Positions 8,758 through 17,703 are shown, counted from the stretch's first letter. The stretch: DNA of 64,000 bases from Billgrantia ethanolica (GCF_021404305.1 NZ_JABFTX010000003.1:310001-374000); one strand, 5' to 3'. The notes: a model not told the origin generated them from the sequence alone. Numbers and translations are program-made.

Positions 8758-9798
8758 ATGAAAGCCGTGGTCTACGAGGCCTTTGCCGCTCCGCCGCAAA
8801 TCCAGCAACTGCCCGATCCGACGCCGGAAGCGCACGGCGTGGTGGTCAAGGTGATGGCGACGGGGGTGTGCCGCAGCGACTGGCACGGCTGGATGGGGCA
8901 CGATCCCGACATTCGGCTCCCCCACGTGCCGGGGCACGAGCTGGCGGGCATCGTCGAGGCGGTGGGCAAGGACGTGACGCAATGGCGCGTGGGCGATCGC
9001 GTCACGGTGCCCTTCGTCGGCGGCTGCGGCAGCTGCCCCGAGTGCTACTCGGGGAACCACCAGGTCTGCGACAGCCAGTTCCAGCCCGGCTTCACTCACT
9101 GGGGCTCCTTTGCCCAATACGTCGGCATCCACCAGGCGGACATCAACCTGGTGGCCTTGCCAGAGACGTTGGATTTCGCCACGGCGGCCAGCCTGGGCTG
9201 CCGCTTCGTGACCTCGTTTCGCGCCGTGGTCGACCAGGGCAAGGCATCCGCGGGCCAGTGGGTGGCGGTGCACGGCTGCGGCGGTGTCGGCCTCTCTGCG
9301 ATCATGATCGCCAATGCCGTGGGCGCCAACGTGGTGGCCGTCGACATCTCGGCCGAGAAGCTCCAGTTGGCCCGTGAGTTGGGTGCGGTGGCCACCGTGA
9401 ACGCAACCGAGGTGGCGGATGTTGCCGAGGCGGTCATCGAGGTGACGCGGGGCGGTGCCCACGTGTCGTTGGATGCCCTGGGGCACCCCACCACCTGCTT
9501 CAATTCGATCAGCAATCTGCGCAAGCGCGGCAAGCACGTTCAGGTCGGGCTCATGCTGGCCGATCACAGCACGCCGGCCATTCCGATGAGCAAGGTGATT
9601 GCCCACGAGCTGGAGATCCTCGGCAGCCACGGCATGCAGGCCCATCGCTACGGCGCCATGCTCGACATGATCCAGACCGGCAAGCTCTCGCCCGAGAAGC
9701 TGGTCGGCCAGAGGATCAGCCTGGAACGGTCGATCGAGGCGCTGACGAGCATGGATGAGTTCCAAGGCGTCGGCGTGACCGTGGTGACCGAGTTCTGA
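8758..9798 (+). CDS. Zinc-dependent alcohol dehydrogenase
   Basis: Medium-chain NAD(P)-dependent alcohol dehydrogenase, 346 residues. Catalytic zinc ligands are visible as Cys38 ([11 protein letters not shown]) and His60-Glu61 (VPGHELAG). The structural zinc lobe is complete with Cys90, Cys93, Cys96 and Cys104 ([17 protein letters not shown]). The Rossmann motif is GCGGVGLSA and the cofactor-selecting acidic residue follows in VVAVDIS, which favours NAD. A LysR regulator follows 44 bp downstream on the same strand and may control it. The physiological alcohol is unknown. Confidence 0.92.
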   Translation: MKAVVYEAFAAPPQIQQLPDPTPEAHGVVVKVMATGVCRSDWHGWMGHDPDIRLPHVPGHELAGIVEAVGKDVTQWRVGDRVTVPFVGGCGSCPECYSGNHQVCDSQFQPGFTHWGSFAQYVGIHQADINLVALPETLDFATAASLGCRFVTSFRAVVDQGKASAGQWVAVHGCGGVGLSAIMIANAVGANVVAVDISAEKLQLARELGAVATVNATEVADVAEAVIEVTRGGAHVSLDALGHPTTCFNSISNLRKRGKHVQVGLMLADHSTPAIPMSKVIAHELEILGSHGMQAHRYGAMLDMIQTGKLSPEKLVGQRISLERSIEALTSMDEFQGVGVTVVTEF

Positions 9799-9842
9799 GC
9801 AGCAGCTGAGCCGCGCCATGCCGGGGTTGGGGGGAGTGAATC

Positions 9843-10712
9843 GTGACTGAGCAGTCGCTGCACTGGGACGACCTGCGCGTGGTGCAGGCCATCGCCGAGG
9901 CGGGTTCGCTCTCCGGCGCCGGGCGGCGGCTGGGAGCCAGCCACGCCACGGTGTTCCGCCGCCTGAACGCCATCGAGCGGCGTCTGGGCGTGGCGCTGTT
10001 CGAGCGCTCGCGCACGGGTTACGCACCGACCCCGGCGGGGGAGGACCTGGCGGCAACCGCCGCCCGTGTGGAAACCGAGGTGCTGGGCGCCGAGCGGCGC
10101 GTGGTGGGGCGTGACCTGCGCCTCTCCGGCAGCATCCGCGTGACCACCACCGACACGCTGCTGATGGGGCTGCTGTCGCCGATCTTCGCCGGCTTCCAGC
10201 GTGCGCATCCCGAAATCGTGCTCGAAGTGGCGGTCTCCAACCAGCTATTCAACCTCTCCCAGCGCGACGCCGACGTGGCGGTGCGGCCCTCGCCCTCGCC
10301 ACCCGAGCATCTGGTGGGACGGCGGGTCGGCACCGTCGCTCAGGCCGTTTACGCCCGTGCCGATGACGCCGCCGATGCCTGGGTCGGGCCGGACCGTCAC
10401 CTGGGCTATGCCGCACTCGACGCCTGGATGGCCGACCAGGAGGCCAACGAGCGCTGCCGCTATCGCGTCGACACCATGCTCGGCATGCTGGCTGCCGTCC
10501 GCGACGGGCTCGGCCGCGCCGTGCTGCCCTGCTATCTCGCCGATGCCGAAGCGGCCCTGATGCGACTCGGCGAGCCGATCCCCGAGCTGGCCACCGATCT
10601 GTGGCTGCTGACCCATCCCGACCTGCGCCGGGTGGCGCGCATCCGCGCCTTCATGGCCTACGTGGCCGAGGCGTTGGAGAAAGTGTGGGAGCAAGAACGG
10701 AGAACACGATGA
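9843..10712 (+). CDS. LysR-family transcriptional regulator
   Basis: 289-residue LysR protein. The winged-helix domain is residues ~7-66 (LSGAGRRLGASHATVFRRLNA), followed by the periplasmic-binding-protein-like effector domain (from LSGSIRVTTTD). The GTG start has GGGGGAG upstream. Its last codons overlap the ATG of the nucleotidyltransferase in an ATGA arrangement, so the two are co-translated. Unlike most LysR genes it runs in the same direction as the upstream dehydrogenase. The target is not known; likely autoregulation and the dehydrogenase. Confidence 0.9.
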   Translation: MTEQSLHWDDLRVVQAIAEAGSLSGAGRRLGASHATVFRRLNAIERRLGVALFERSRTGYAPTPAGEDLAATAARVETEVLGAERRVVGRDLRLSGSIRVTTTDTLLMGLLSPIFAGFQRAHPEIVLEVAVSNQLFNLSQRDADVAVRPSPSPPEHLVGRRVGTVAQAVYARADDAADAWVGPDRHLGYAALDAWMADQEANERCRYRVDTMLGMLAAVRDGLGRAVLPCYLADAEAALMRLGEPIPELATDLWLLTHPDLRRVARIRAFMAYVAEALEKVWEQERRTR

Positions 10713-11530
10713 AGCTCTCTTCCCAAGCGGCCGGCCAGTCGCTACCGCAGGAGGCCATGGACGCCTTCGACATCGTCGCCCGCGAGTTGGGCGAGAGCGT
10801 GGTTGGCGTCTATCTGTTCGGCTCGGCACTTGCCGGCGGCCTGCGACCCCACAGCGACGTGGACGTGCTGGTGATCGTCGGCCAGCCACCCGAGGAGGCG
10901 ATACGCCGGCGGCTGGTCGAGGCGCTGATGCGGGTCTCCGGCAGCCCCGTGAACGACGGCTCACCCAGGCCATTGGAAGTGACGCTGCTGTGCCGTCAGG
11001 GGCTGATGCCGTGGCACTACCCGCCGAGGAGCGAGCTGGTCTACGGCGAGTGGCTGCGGGACGAGTTCGAGCAGGGCCGTATACCGCCGGCGGCTGTCGA
11101 TCCCGATCTGGCCGTGGTGCTGACCACCGCCAGGCAGTGCAGCCTTGCCTTGTACGGGCCGGAGCTCGCTGAGCTTGTGGCGCCGATTCCCGAGGCGGAC
11201 CTGCGCCGGGCCATCCTCGATTCACTGCCTGGCCTGGTGGCGGGGTTGCAGGGCGATGAGCGCAACGTTCTGCTGACCCTGGCGCGCATGTGGATGACCC
11301 TGGAGACGGGAGAGATCGCTCCCAAGGACGTTGCCGCCGCCTGGGCGCTGGAGCGCCTGCCGCCCGAGCATCGGGCCACCATGTCGGTGGCGCGGCGCAG
11401 CTATCTCCAAGGGGATGGTTCTGAAGGGGAACGTCTCGAAGGGGAACGTCCTGAAGGCGGCGACGAATGGGCACGGCGCAAGCGGCAGGTGGAAGCGCTG
11501 GCGGCCTATCTGCAGCGCGCCATCGCTTGA
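10709..11530 (+). CDS. ANT(3'')-like aminoglycoside nucleotidyltransferase
   Basis: Nucleotidyltransferase of the streptomycin/spectinomycin 3''-adenylyltransferase (AadA) family. The N-terminal fold shows LFGSALAGGLRPHSDVDVLV, with Gly38-Ser39 and the metal-binding Asp50 and Asp52; Glu90 in PLEVTLL matches the catalytic base of AadA. The C-terminal helical domain is also present. At 273 residues it is slightly longer than usual because residues 233-252 form four pentapeptide repeats encoded by a 15-bp tandem repeat. It starts inside the stop of the LysR gene (ATGA). It may confer aminoglycoside resistance or be a chromosomal relative with another substrate. Confidence 0.83.
   Translation: MKLSSQAAGQSLPQEAMDAFDIVARELGESVVGVYLFGSALAGGLRPHSDVDVLVIVGQPPEEAIRRRLVEALMRVSGSPVNDGSPRPLEVTLLCRQGLMPWHYPPRSELVYGEWLRDEFEQGRIPPAAVDPDLAVVLTTARQCSLALYGPELAELVAPIPEADLRRAILDSLPGLVAGLQGDERNVLLTLARMWMTLETGEIAPKDVAAAWALERLPPEHRATMSVARRSYLQGDGSEGERLEGERPEGGDEWARRKRQVEALAAYLQRAIA
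11405..11464 (+). repeat. Four in-frame 15-bp tandem repeats in the nucleotidyltransferase gene
   Basis: Exact period of 15 bp in phase with the codons: units at 11405, 11420, 11435 and 11450 encode LQGDG, SEGER, LEGER and PEGGD. The middle two units differ only at two or three bases; the outer two are more diverged. Confidence 0.85.
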
Positions 11531-11610
11531 CCGAAGGCGGGCCCATTAGGCTAGTCTCTTGGCACGCTCATTTTTTCGAATTGCTAGCTCGAATTGCTAA
11601 GGAGTATGCC

Positions 11611-12618
11611 ATGAAGGTCGTTACCCTGGGCAGCGGCGGTGGGTTGGATCAACTGCAGGTCGTCGAACGCGATGCGCCGGGCGTGCCGGGGCCGGGTGAG
11701 ATCCGCGTGCGGGTGCATGCCAGCTCGCTCAACTTCCACGACTATGCCGTGGTCGCCGGGATGATCCCTACCGAGGATGGCCGCATTCCCATGTCCGATG
11801 GGGCGGGCGTGGTCGAGGCGGTGGGCGAGGGCGTCGAGGAGTTCGTCGTTGGCGATGCGGTGGTCTCCACCTTCTTCCCCTACTGGCTCGACGGCCCGGC
11901 GCGGGTCGCCGACTTCAAGACCACGCCCGGCGACGGTATCGACGGCTACGCCCGCGAGCAGGTCATTCGCCCGGCCACCTGGTTCACCCACGCGCCCAAG
12001 GGCTACCGCCACGAAGAGGCCGCCACCCTGACCACGGCGGGGCTCACTGCCTGGCGCGCGCTGGTGGTGGACGGCAACCTCAAGGCTGGCGATACGGTGC
12101 TCACCCTGGGCACCGGCGGCGTTTCCATCTTCGCTCTACAGTTCGCCAAGGCCATGGGGGCGCGAGTGATCTCCACCTCCTCCTCCGACGAGAAGATCGA
12201 GACGCTCAAGAAGCTCGGCGCCGACCACACCATCAACTACAAGGCCGAGCCGGAGTGGGGCAAGAAGGTTCAGGCGCTGACCGACGGTCAGGGCGTCGAC
12301 CACGTGATCGAGGTCGGTGGGCCGGGCACCCTGCCGCAATCCATCGACGCCGTGCGCATCGGCGGCCATATCGCGCTGATCGGCATCCTGACCGGGCGCG
12401 GCGGCGAGGTGCCCACCGTCAAGCTGATGGCCAAGCAGGCACGCCTGCAGGGACTGATCGTCGGCAGCCGCATCCATCAGCAGGAGATGGTGCGCGGCAT
12501 CGAGGCCTGCGGTGTACGCCCGATCATCGACAGCACCTTCAAGCTCGAGGAGATCGCCGACGCCTTCCGCCACGAGGAGTCGGGACGTCACTTTGGAAAG
12601 ATCTGCCTGTCGTTCTAA
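11611..12618 (+). CDS. Zinc-independent medium-chain NAD(P)-dependent oxidoreductase
   Basis: Quinone-oxidoreductase-like member of the medium-chain dehydrogenase family, 335 residues. An AAGGAG site precedes the ATG at 11611. The GroES-like domain carries VHASSLNFHDYAVVAG, typical of the zinc-free branch, and the Rossmann motif is TLGTGGVSIFALQFAK. None of the catalytic or structural zinc cysteines seen in the alcohol dehydrogenase at 8758 are present. It is 80 bp downstream of the nucleotidyltransferase and converges with the XRE gene, overlapping it by 4 bp. Substrate unknown, probably an enone, quinone or alcohol. Confidence 0.9.
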   Translation: MKVVTLGSGGGLDQLQVVERDAPGVPGPGEIRVRVHASSLNFHDYAVVAGMIPTEDGRIPMSDGAGVVEAVGEGVEEFVVGDAVVSTFFPYWLDGPARVADFKTTPGDGIDGYAREQVIRPATWFTHAPKGYRHEEAATLTTAGLTAWRALVVDGNLKAGDTVLTLGTGGVSIFALQFAKAMGARVISTSSSDEKIETLKKLGADHTINYKAEPEWGKKVQALTDGQGVDHVIEVGGPGTLPQSIDAVRIGGHIALIGILTGRGGEVPTVKLMAKQARLQGLIVGSRIHQQEMVRGIEACGVRPIIDSTFKLEEIADAFRHEESGRHFGKICLSF

Positions 12619-13430
12619 TCCGCTGAGGCGGCCGCCAACTGCTGCAGCGCTTCCTGGGTGGCCGCGTCCGCCGGAAAGAACGACTCGATGGCGAGCTCCT
12701 CCAGGGTGACGTCGAGCGGGGTGCCGAACACCGTGGTGGTACTCAGTAGCGACAGCACGCTGCCATCCGGCATGACCAGCTCCAGCGGCACGACGATGCC
12801 GCCGTGGCGCGATGAGGCGCTGGCCAGGTGAGGGCGGGCGCCGGCCGGTATCGGATACCCCTTCAGCTCGTCGCCGAGCGAGGCCAGCACCGGGTCGGCG
12901 GTCGTCTCGACCTGGCGCGCCAGGCGCTCGAGGATATGGCCGCGCCATTCGCGGAAGTTGCCGATGCGCGGCGCGAGCCCCCGGGAATGCAGCGTGAGCC
13001 GCAGCACGTTGACCGGCGGCTTCAGCAGTTCGGCGTCGATGCCGTCGAGCAGCGCCTCGAGCGGGCGGTTGGCCAGCAGCAGGTGCCAGTGGCGGTCGAC
13101 GGCCAGCGCCGGGTAGGGGGCGTGGCTCGCCAGCAGCCGTTCGATCACGCCGCGAACCGCACCCAGCTCGGGAGCGTCGATGCCGCGCTCGCCGAAGGCG
13201 GGGGCGAAACCGGCGGCGAGCAGCAGCCGGTTGCGCTCGCGCAGGGGCACGCCCAACTGCTCCGCCAGGCGCAGCAGCATCTCCCGGCTGGGCATGGCCC
13301 TTCCGGACTCGACGAAGCTGAGGTGGCGCTGGGAGATCTCGGCCTCTGCGGCGAGCGCGAGCTGGCTCAGTCGCCGCCGCTGACGCCACTCCTTCAACAG
13401 CTGCCCGGGGGTAGGGGAATTCATTGCCAT
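12615..13430 (-). CDS. XRE-family regulator with MmyB-like ligand domain
   Basis: 271-residue regulator. Residues ~9-63 form a Cro/CI-type helix-turn-helix (LLKEWRQRRRLSQLALA, then EISQRHLSFVESGRAMPS), a pattern common in actinobacterial-style MmyB regulators. The remainder (YPALAVDRHWHLLLANRPLE) is the MmyB-like PAS-related sensor domain. A start at 13424 (MNSPTP) is an alternative. It is divergent from the DUF1330 gene, and a 25-bp imperfect palindrome lies between them, so it probably represses or activates that gene and itself. Confidence 0.9.
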   Translation of the reverse strand: MAMNSPTPGQLLKEWRQRRRLSQLALAAEAEISQRHLSFVESGRAMPSREMLLRLAEQLGVPLRERNRLLLAAGFAPAFGERGIDAPELGAVRGVIERLLASHAPYPALAVDRHWHLLLANRPLEALLDGIDAELLKPPVNVLRLTLHSRGLAPRIGNFREWRGHILERLARQVETTADPVLASLGDELKGYPIPAGARPHLASASSRHGGIVVPLELVMPDGSVLSLLSTTTVFGTPLDVTLEELAIESFFPADAATQEALQQLAAASAD

Positions 13431-13460
13431 AAAGCCAGATTAGCGCCAAGCGATATGCGT

Positions 13461-13485
13461 GGCTATTACCTTGCAGGTAATCGCC
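13461..13485. promoter_or_regulatory. Palindromic operator candidate between XRE gene and DUF1330 gene
   Basis: GGC-t-ATTACCT-tgc-AGGTAAT-c-GCC: inner 7-bp arms are perfect and three more pairs follow after one mismatch. It sits in the 110-bp divergent intergenic region, 31 bp from the XRE start. Confidence 0.6.
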
Positions 13486-13540
13486 AGGCCGCACCAGCGG
13501 GGCGAAGCTGTCGAGGCAAACCCACCACCGGAGCAACGCC

Positions 13541-13861
13541 ATGACCGCCTACGCCATCGCCCGCCTGCAGGACGTCACCATGGGCCCCGAGATCGTCGAG
13601 TACCTGGAGAAGATCGATGCCACCCTCACGCCCTACGGCGGCCGCTACCTGATCCACGGCGGCCCCACCGAGGTGCTGGAGGGAAACTGGCAGGGCGATA
13701 CGATCATGCTCGGCTTCCCCAGCCTGGAGCAGGCCCGGGCCTGGTATCGCTCCGAGGCCTACCGGCGCATCTTGCCGCTGCGCACCGCCAATGCGATGGG
13801 CGACGTGATCCTGGTGGAGGGCGTCGAGGAAGGGCACCGCGGCATCGACATTCTTGGTTAG
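13541..13861 (+). CDS. DUF1330 family protein
   Basis: 106-residue protein of the DUF1330 family, a dimeric alpha/beta-barrel fold related to small monooxygenase-like proteins. Family features are visible: the start AYAIARLQDVTMGPEIVEY, the central YGGRYLIHGG and TEVLEGNW, and FPSLEQARAWYRSEAYRRI. The biochemical role is unknown; many relatives are found beside stress regulators. It is divergent from the XRE-family regulator with a palindrome in between, so it is the likely target gene. Confidence 0.88.
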   Translation: MTAYAIARLQDVTMGPEIVEYLEKIDATLTPYGGRYLIHGGPTEVLEGNWQGDTIMLGFPSLEQARAWYRSEAYRRILPLRTANAMGDVILVEGVEEGHRGIDILG

Positions 13862-14023
13862 ATACTCCAGGCGGTGTCAGCCTGGCCTTGTGACCGAGGG
13901 CGCGAAATCCCCGGTATCTGCGTAATTCAGGCTGGCTATTCGCCGCGGCTTTTCCGACATTACGGCACATGGAGCCCGCTGCGTTAGCGGCGGGAGTGGA
14001 GGAAGCTGGATGAGGGAACGAGA

Positions 14024-14461
14024 ATGAAAAGGCGCTTTGCCATCTTGTTGGGATCGCTGGCCATCGTGCTGATGGGGTGTACCGCCATGGAGGGAGCGAT
14101 GACGCACGACGAGCCACTGGTGAACACCTACTGGAAGCTGACCCAGGTCGGCGATGCGACGCCCGAGGCGGTGGACAACCAGCGCGAGGCGCATTTCGTG
14201 CTGCACACCGAGGAGAACCGTATAGCGGGCTCCACCGGATGCAACCACCTGGCGGGCAACTATCGGCTGGACAACGACGCCCTCCACTTCGGCCCCCTGA
14301 TCACCACGCGCATGGCCTGCCTGCAGGGCGGCGAGACCGAGCAGGCCTTCCTGGCCGCGCTGGAGGCGACGGCGACCTGGCAGATCGAAGGCCAGACGCT
14401 GACCCTGCGCGATGCGTCTGGCACTGCCTTGGCGCACTTCGAGGCGGTGCATCTCAACTGA
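14024..14461 (+). CDS. META-domain lipoprotein (HslJ-like)
   Basis: 145-residue envelope lipoprotein. The signal peptide MKRRFAILLGSLAIVLMGC ends in a lipobox with Cys19. The rest is one META domain: NTYWKLTQVGD, the conserved GSTGCNHLAGNY core and TTRMACLQGGETEQAFLAAL, matching the pattern of HslJ and related heat-inducible or novobiocin-resistance-associated proteins. Exact function is unknown. It stands alone, with 162 bp upstream that hold only a weak 6-bp hairpin (13867-13885), and converges with the GrpB-like gene. Confidence 0.87.
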   Translation: MKRRFAILLGSLAIVLMGCTAMEGAMTHDEPLVNTYWKLTQVGDATPEAVDNQREAHFVLHTEENRIAGSTGCNHLAGNYRLDNDALHFGPLITTRMACLQGGETEQAFLAALEATATWQIEGQTLTLRDASGTALAHFEAVHLN

Positions 14462-14504
14462 TCAGCCACTGCCTTCGGGGCTGGAGAGTGCATGGAGAGT
14501 GCCC

Positions 14505-15050
14505 TCAACTCCAGTCAGGTAAGGCAATGATCGAGCGCACGAACTCACCCTTGGCCCGGGTATAGGCTTCGCGATCCGTGCCGTGGCGTGAAGCCAGCTC
14601 GCGCTTGAGAGCGGCGTAGCGCTCGGCCTGCGCCGGGTCGGCGCGCAGCGCATCGCGAAAGGCGAGCCGCTGGCGCCATAGTTCGCCATCGTATACCACC
14701 ACATGCAGATGGTGGGTACGGCGGCCGTTGGCATGGCGCATGAACCAGCGCCGGTCGGTCAGGCTGGCGTTGAATTCCATCGAAGTCACGTAGCCGTGTT
14801 CGAGCAGCGGTTGGAACAGGGCATCGGCCACGGCCATGGAGGCGACCCCGGCCATGACGTCGATGGTGGGCTTGGCCGGCATGCCGGGAATGGCGGTGCT
14901 GCCGATATGCTGCACCTCGATCAGCTCGGCGGGGAAACGCTCCCGCAGGCGGCTGCGCTCGGCGTCGAAGCGTGCCGGCCAGGCGGGGTCGTATTCCACC
15001 AGGCGTACCGGCTCGTCAATGGCCTGCTGCAGCGACTGGGCTTCGTTCAT
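14505..15050 (-). CDS. GrpB/UPF0157 nucleotidyltransferase-like protein
   Basis: 181-residue GrpB family protein, a fold related to nucleotidyltransferases. Family motifs are visible: VRLVEYDPAWPARFDAER, IEVQHIGSTAIPGMPAKPTI and HHLHVVVYDGELW. Activity is unproven for the family. Its start overlaps the 3' end of the AraC gene by 35 bp in a different frame, so the two are probably transcribed together and translation may be coupled; GGGAGC precedes the ATG. Confidence 0.88.
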   Translation of the reverse strand: MNEAQSLQQAIDEPVRLVEYDPAWPARFDAERSRLRERFPAELIEVQHIGSTAIPGMPAKPTIDVMAGVASMAVADALFQPLLEHGYVTSMEFNASLTDRRWFMRHANGRRTHHLHVVVYDGELWRQRLAFRDALRADPAQAERYAALKRELASRHGTDREAYTRAKGEFVRSIIALPDWS

Positions 15051-16038
15051 GGGGGCTCCCGGAAGCGGAGGATTGCAGGATGGCAGCGGGCTCGAGCCGA
15101 TGACGCAGGGCGCCGGGCGGGTGGCCGTGAATGCGCTTGAAGGCGCGGCTGAAGGCGGCTGTACTGCCGTAGCCCAGGCGATAGGCGACGGTCTCGATGG
15201 GTTGGCGCTCGCGGCCGATCCACTGGGCCGCCAGGCGCATACGCAGCTCGGTCACGTAGCGATGCGGCGTCATGCCCGTGACCGCCAAGAAGCGTTCGGC
15301 AAACACCGAGCGCGAGCTGCCCATCTCGGCGGCAAGCTCCGCCACCGTCCAGTTGCGCCCCGGCTCGCGGTGCAGGGCGGCGATGACGCGCCCCAGGCGC
15401 GGATCGCGCAGGGCCTCGATCCAGCCGGTGGCATCGCCGCAGCCGCACTCCACCCAGCCGCGCACGATGAAGGCGGCCATCACGTCGGCGAGTCGCGCCA
15501 GAATGGCGGCATAACCCGCACGCTCGCTCTTCGCCTCGCGCTCCATCGCCTCGAGCATGGGCAGGATCTCGGGCTGGCGCTCCAGCAGAGTGCCGACGTA
15601 CATCACTTCGGGCATCAGCGAGACCAGGGCGTGCATGCTGCCCAGGTCGAATTCCATGCAGCCACTGAAGGTCAGAGCGCCGTCGAGGGTGCAGTCCTTC
15701 GGACAGGCGCGAATCGCGCTGACCGCCTCGCACAGCCTGGCACTTTCGAAGGCGGCAACGTCCTGTGCCGGCTGGTCGGGTGTCGAGAGCAGGGCATGCA
15801 AACCGCCGCGTGGCAGCAGTAGCGCATCGCCGGTGGCCAGGGTATGCACGCTGCCGCTGGGGCTGCGCAGGTAGACGGGGCCGCGGGCCACGAAGTGGAA
15901 CTGCGCCCAGCCCTCCACCTGTCCGAACTCGACCCCCAAGGGCGGCGAGAGCTGAATGCGGCGATAGGCGATACCGCGCAGGCGCATGCCGAGCAGCAGC
16001 TCGCTGACCAGGTCGTTGGGCAGTTCCGGTTTCGGCAT
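15016..16038 (-). CDS. AraC-family regulator with cupin sensor domain
   Basis: About 340 residues. The N-terminal cupin domain (from LGVEFGQVEGWAQFHFVA, ATGDALLLPRGG) is of the type fused to AraC regulators near exporters and dehydrogenases, and it is followed by a C-terminal pair of helix-turn-helix motifs (VAELAAEMGSSRSVFAERF and IETVAYRLGYGSTAAFSRAF). The start is placed at 16038 (MPKPEL) because GAGGGGG lies just upstream; the frame is open to 16104. A CxxxC-like segment (ACPKDC) and GCGD occur in the sensor half. It is divergent from the NepI-like exporter, which is the probable target. Confidence 0.88.
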   Translation of the reverse strand: MPKPELPNDLVSELLLGMRLRGIAYRRIQLSPPLGVEFGQVEGWAQFHFVARGPVYLRSPSGSVHTLATGDALLLPRGGLHALLSTPDQPAQDVAAFESARLCEAVSAIRACPKDCTLDGALTFSGCMEFDLGSMHALVSLMPEVMYVGTLLERQPEILPMLEAMEREAKSERAGYAAILARLADVMAAFIVRGWVECGCGDATGWIEALRDPRLGRVIAALHREPGRNWTVAELAAEMGSSRSVFAERFLAVTGMTPHRYVTELRMRLAAQWIGRERQPIETVAYRLGYGSTAAFSRAFKRIHGHPPGALRHRLEPAAILQSSASGSPHERSPVAAAGH

Positions 16039-16202
16039 CTCACGCCCCCTCATTCGTATTTGCGCAGCCGCCTTCAGCGTACCGTTCACAAGTTTTCGGA
16101 TCAACGATCAATTATTCGAGAGCTTCTAGCATAGATCGTCCGGCCCGGTCGCTCTAGTCTTCTCGTTCCTGACGAATGCTTCTCTAGGAAAGGAGAACGA
16201 GC

Positions 16203-17387
16203 ATGAACGAGTTGGCAGCGCGGGCACGGCCCGCCTGGGGGGCGGTAATCTCGATGGCCCTCGGTGTGTTCGGGCTGGTGACGGCGGAATTTCTGCCCGC
16301 CAGTCTGCTGACGCCCATGGCGGCGGACCTGGGCATTACCGAAGGCATGGCGGGTCAGGCGGTGACGGTTACCGCGGCGGTGGCGCTGCTGACCAGCCTG
16401 CTGATCTCCACCGCGACCCGCCGCATCGACCGGCGCCATGTGCTGCTGGGATTCTCCATGCTGCTGGTGGCCTCGAACCTGATGGTGGCGTTTGCCCCCA
16501 ATCTGACGGTACTGCTGATCGGGCGCGTGCTGCTGGGGATGGCGCTGGGCGGCTTCTGGACCATGTCGATCGCCACCATGATGCGCCTGGTGCCTGAGGA
16601 TCTGGTGCCGCGGGGGCTGTCGATCATGTTCAGCGGCGTTTCCGCCGCGACTATCGCCGCGGCGCCGCTGGGTAGCTACTTCGGCGATCTGTTCGGCTGG
16701 CGCGACGTGTTCCGCATGGCGGCGCTGTTGGGCGTGCTGGCGCTGATCGTGCAATTCCTCACCCTGCCGCGGATGGCACCCAGCGGCATGACCCGCCTGC
16801 GTACACTGTTCGACGTGCTGATGCGGCCACGAGTCGGCCTGGGCATGCTGGCTGCGGCTCTGGTCTTTACCGGCCACTTCGCCTTCTTCACCTACATTCG
16901 TCCGTTCCTCGAAACGGTGACCGGCGTCGGTGTGAGCGGTGTGGCCACCATCCTGCTCGGCTTCGGTGTGGCCAACTTCCTCGGCAACTACCTGGGTGGC
17001 TGGATGGTCGAACGCAGCCTGCGGCTGACCATGATATTGATGCCGCTGCTGATGGGGACGCTCGGCCTATCCCTGGTGCTGCTGGAAAGCACGCCGGTCA
17101 CCGATGCCGCGCTGGTGGCAGTGTGGGGGCTGGCCTTCGGCGCCATCCCGGTAGCGTGGTCGACCTGGCTCACCCGCACGGTGCCCGACGAGGCCGAGAG
17201 CGCCAGCGGGCTGCTGGTGGCTGCCATCAACCTGGCGATCGCCACCGGTGCTGCGGCGGGTGGGCTGATCTTCGATCTGGGCGGAGCGCTGAACGTATTC
17301 GCCGCCAGCGCCGCGGTGCTGCTGCTGGCCGCACTGATGATCCTGATGGGGGTGAGGACACGACCTCTGGCAAGCGCCTCGACCTGA
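16203..17387 (+). CDS. MFS exporter, NepI-like
   Basis: 394-residue major facilitator with 12 predicted membrane helices. The N-terminus (TAEFLPASLLTPMAADLGIT, EGMAGQAVTVTAAVALLTSL) and the segments LLGMALGGFWTMS and GWRDVFRMAALLGVL match the pattern of E. coli NepI (purine ribonucleoside exporter) more than sugar exporters. The conserved cytoplasmic loop RRIDRRHVL is present. A strong AAAGGAG site precedes the ATG. It is divergent from an AraC regulator and is followed by a perfect intrinsic terminator. The purine-nucleoside assignment rests on resemblance only. Confidence 0.85.
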   Translation: MNELAARARPAWGAVISMALGVFGLVTAEFLPASLLTPMAADLGITEGMAGQAVTVTAAVALLTSLLISTATRRIDRRHVLLGFSMLLVASNLMVAFAPNLTVLLIGRVLLGMALGGFWTMSIATMMRLVPEDLVPRGLSIMFSGVSAATIAAAPLGSYFGDLFGWRDVFRMAALLGVLALIVQFLTLPRMAPSGMTRLRTLFDVLMRPRVGLGMLAAALVFTGHFAFFTYIRPFLETVTGVGVSGVATILLGFGVANFLGNYLGGWMVERSLRLTMILMPLLMGTLGLSLVLLESTPVTDAALVAVWGLAFGAIPVAWSTWLTRTVPDEAESASGLLVAAINLAIATGAAAGGLIFDLGGALNVFAASAAVLLLAALMILMGVRTRPLASAST

Positions 17388-17406
17388 ACGTTGCCTGGTT
17401 GTGGTG

Positions 17407-17435
17407 CGCAGCCCGCTTCGGCGGGCTGCGTTTTT
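17407..17435 (+). terminator. Intrinsic terminator of the NepI-like gene
   Basis: Perfect 10-bp stem CGCAGCCCGC-ttcg-GCGGGCTGCG followed by TTTTT, 20 bp after the stop codon. The UUCG tetraloop makes it very stable. Confidence 0.95.
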
Positions 17436-17496
17436 GCCTTCGCTTCCTTCAGCTGTTAGCGTAGGTGACAGAAGAACCAACAACGGAGCAAATGAC

Positions 17497-17700
17497 ATGG
17501 ATTCTGCCGTCAACACCATCGTCGGCCAGTCGCTGGTCATGCAGCAGGCCCAAGCCGCCCAGCAGGTGCAGCTCGAGGTCTACAAGGAAGCGCTGGACAT
17601 GCAGAAGGATCAGGTCCAGGCGCTGATGGCCTCGGCTTCGGTGGAGCCGCAGTTGGCCAATGATGGGATGGTGGGTACGCAGATCAATACCTACGCCTAG
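17497..17700 (+). CDS. YjfB-family small protein
   Basis: 67-residue protein of the YjfB (putative motility protein) family: NTIVGQSLVMQQAQAAQQVQ, a central YKEALDMQKDQV helix and a C-terminal LANDGMVGTQINTYA typical of the family. No signal peptide, entirely helical except for the tail. CGGAGC lies 9 bp before the ATG. An in-frame extension to 17401 runs through the upstream terminator and is not real. Function is not established; it has its own short intergenic region and is followed by the large palindrome at 17704. Confidence 0.8.
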   Translation: MDSAVNTIVGQSLVMQQAQAAQQVQLEVYKEALDMQKDQVQALMASASVEPQLANDGMVGTQINTYA

Positions 17701-17703
17701 TCT

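Noticed and set aside
12136..13542. 468-residue - strand frame across two genes
   Set aside because: Runs through the XRE gene in the wrong frame and through the dehydrogenase; composition not protein-like.
13867..13885. Hairpin CCAGGC-(7)-GCCTGG after the DUF1330 gene
   Set aside because: Short stem and no T tract; too weak to list as a terminator.
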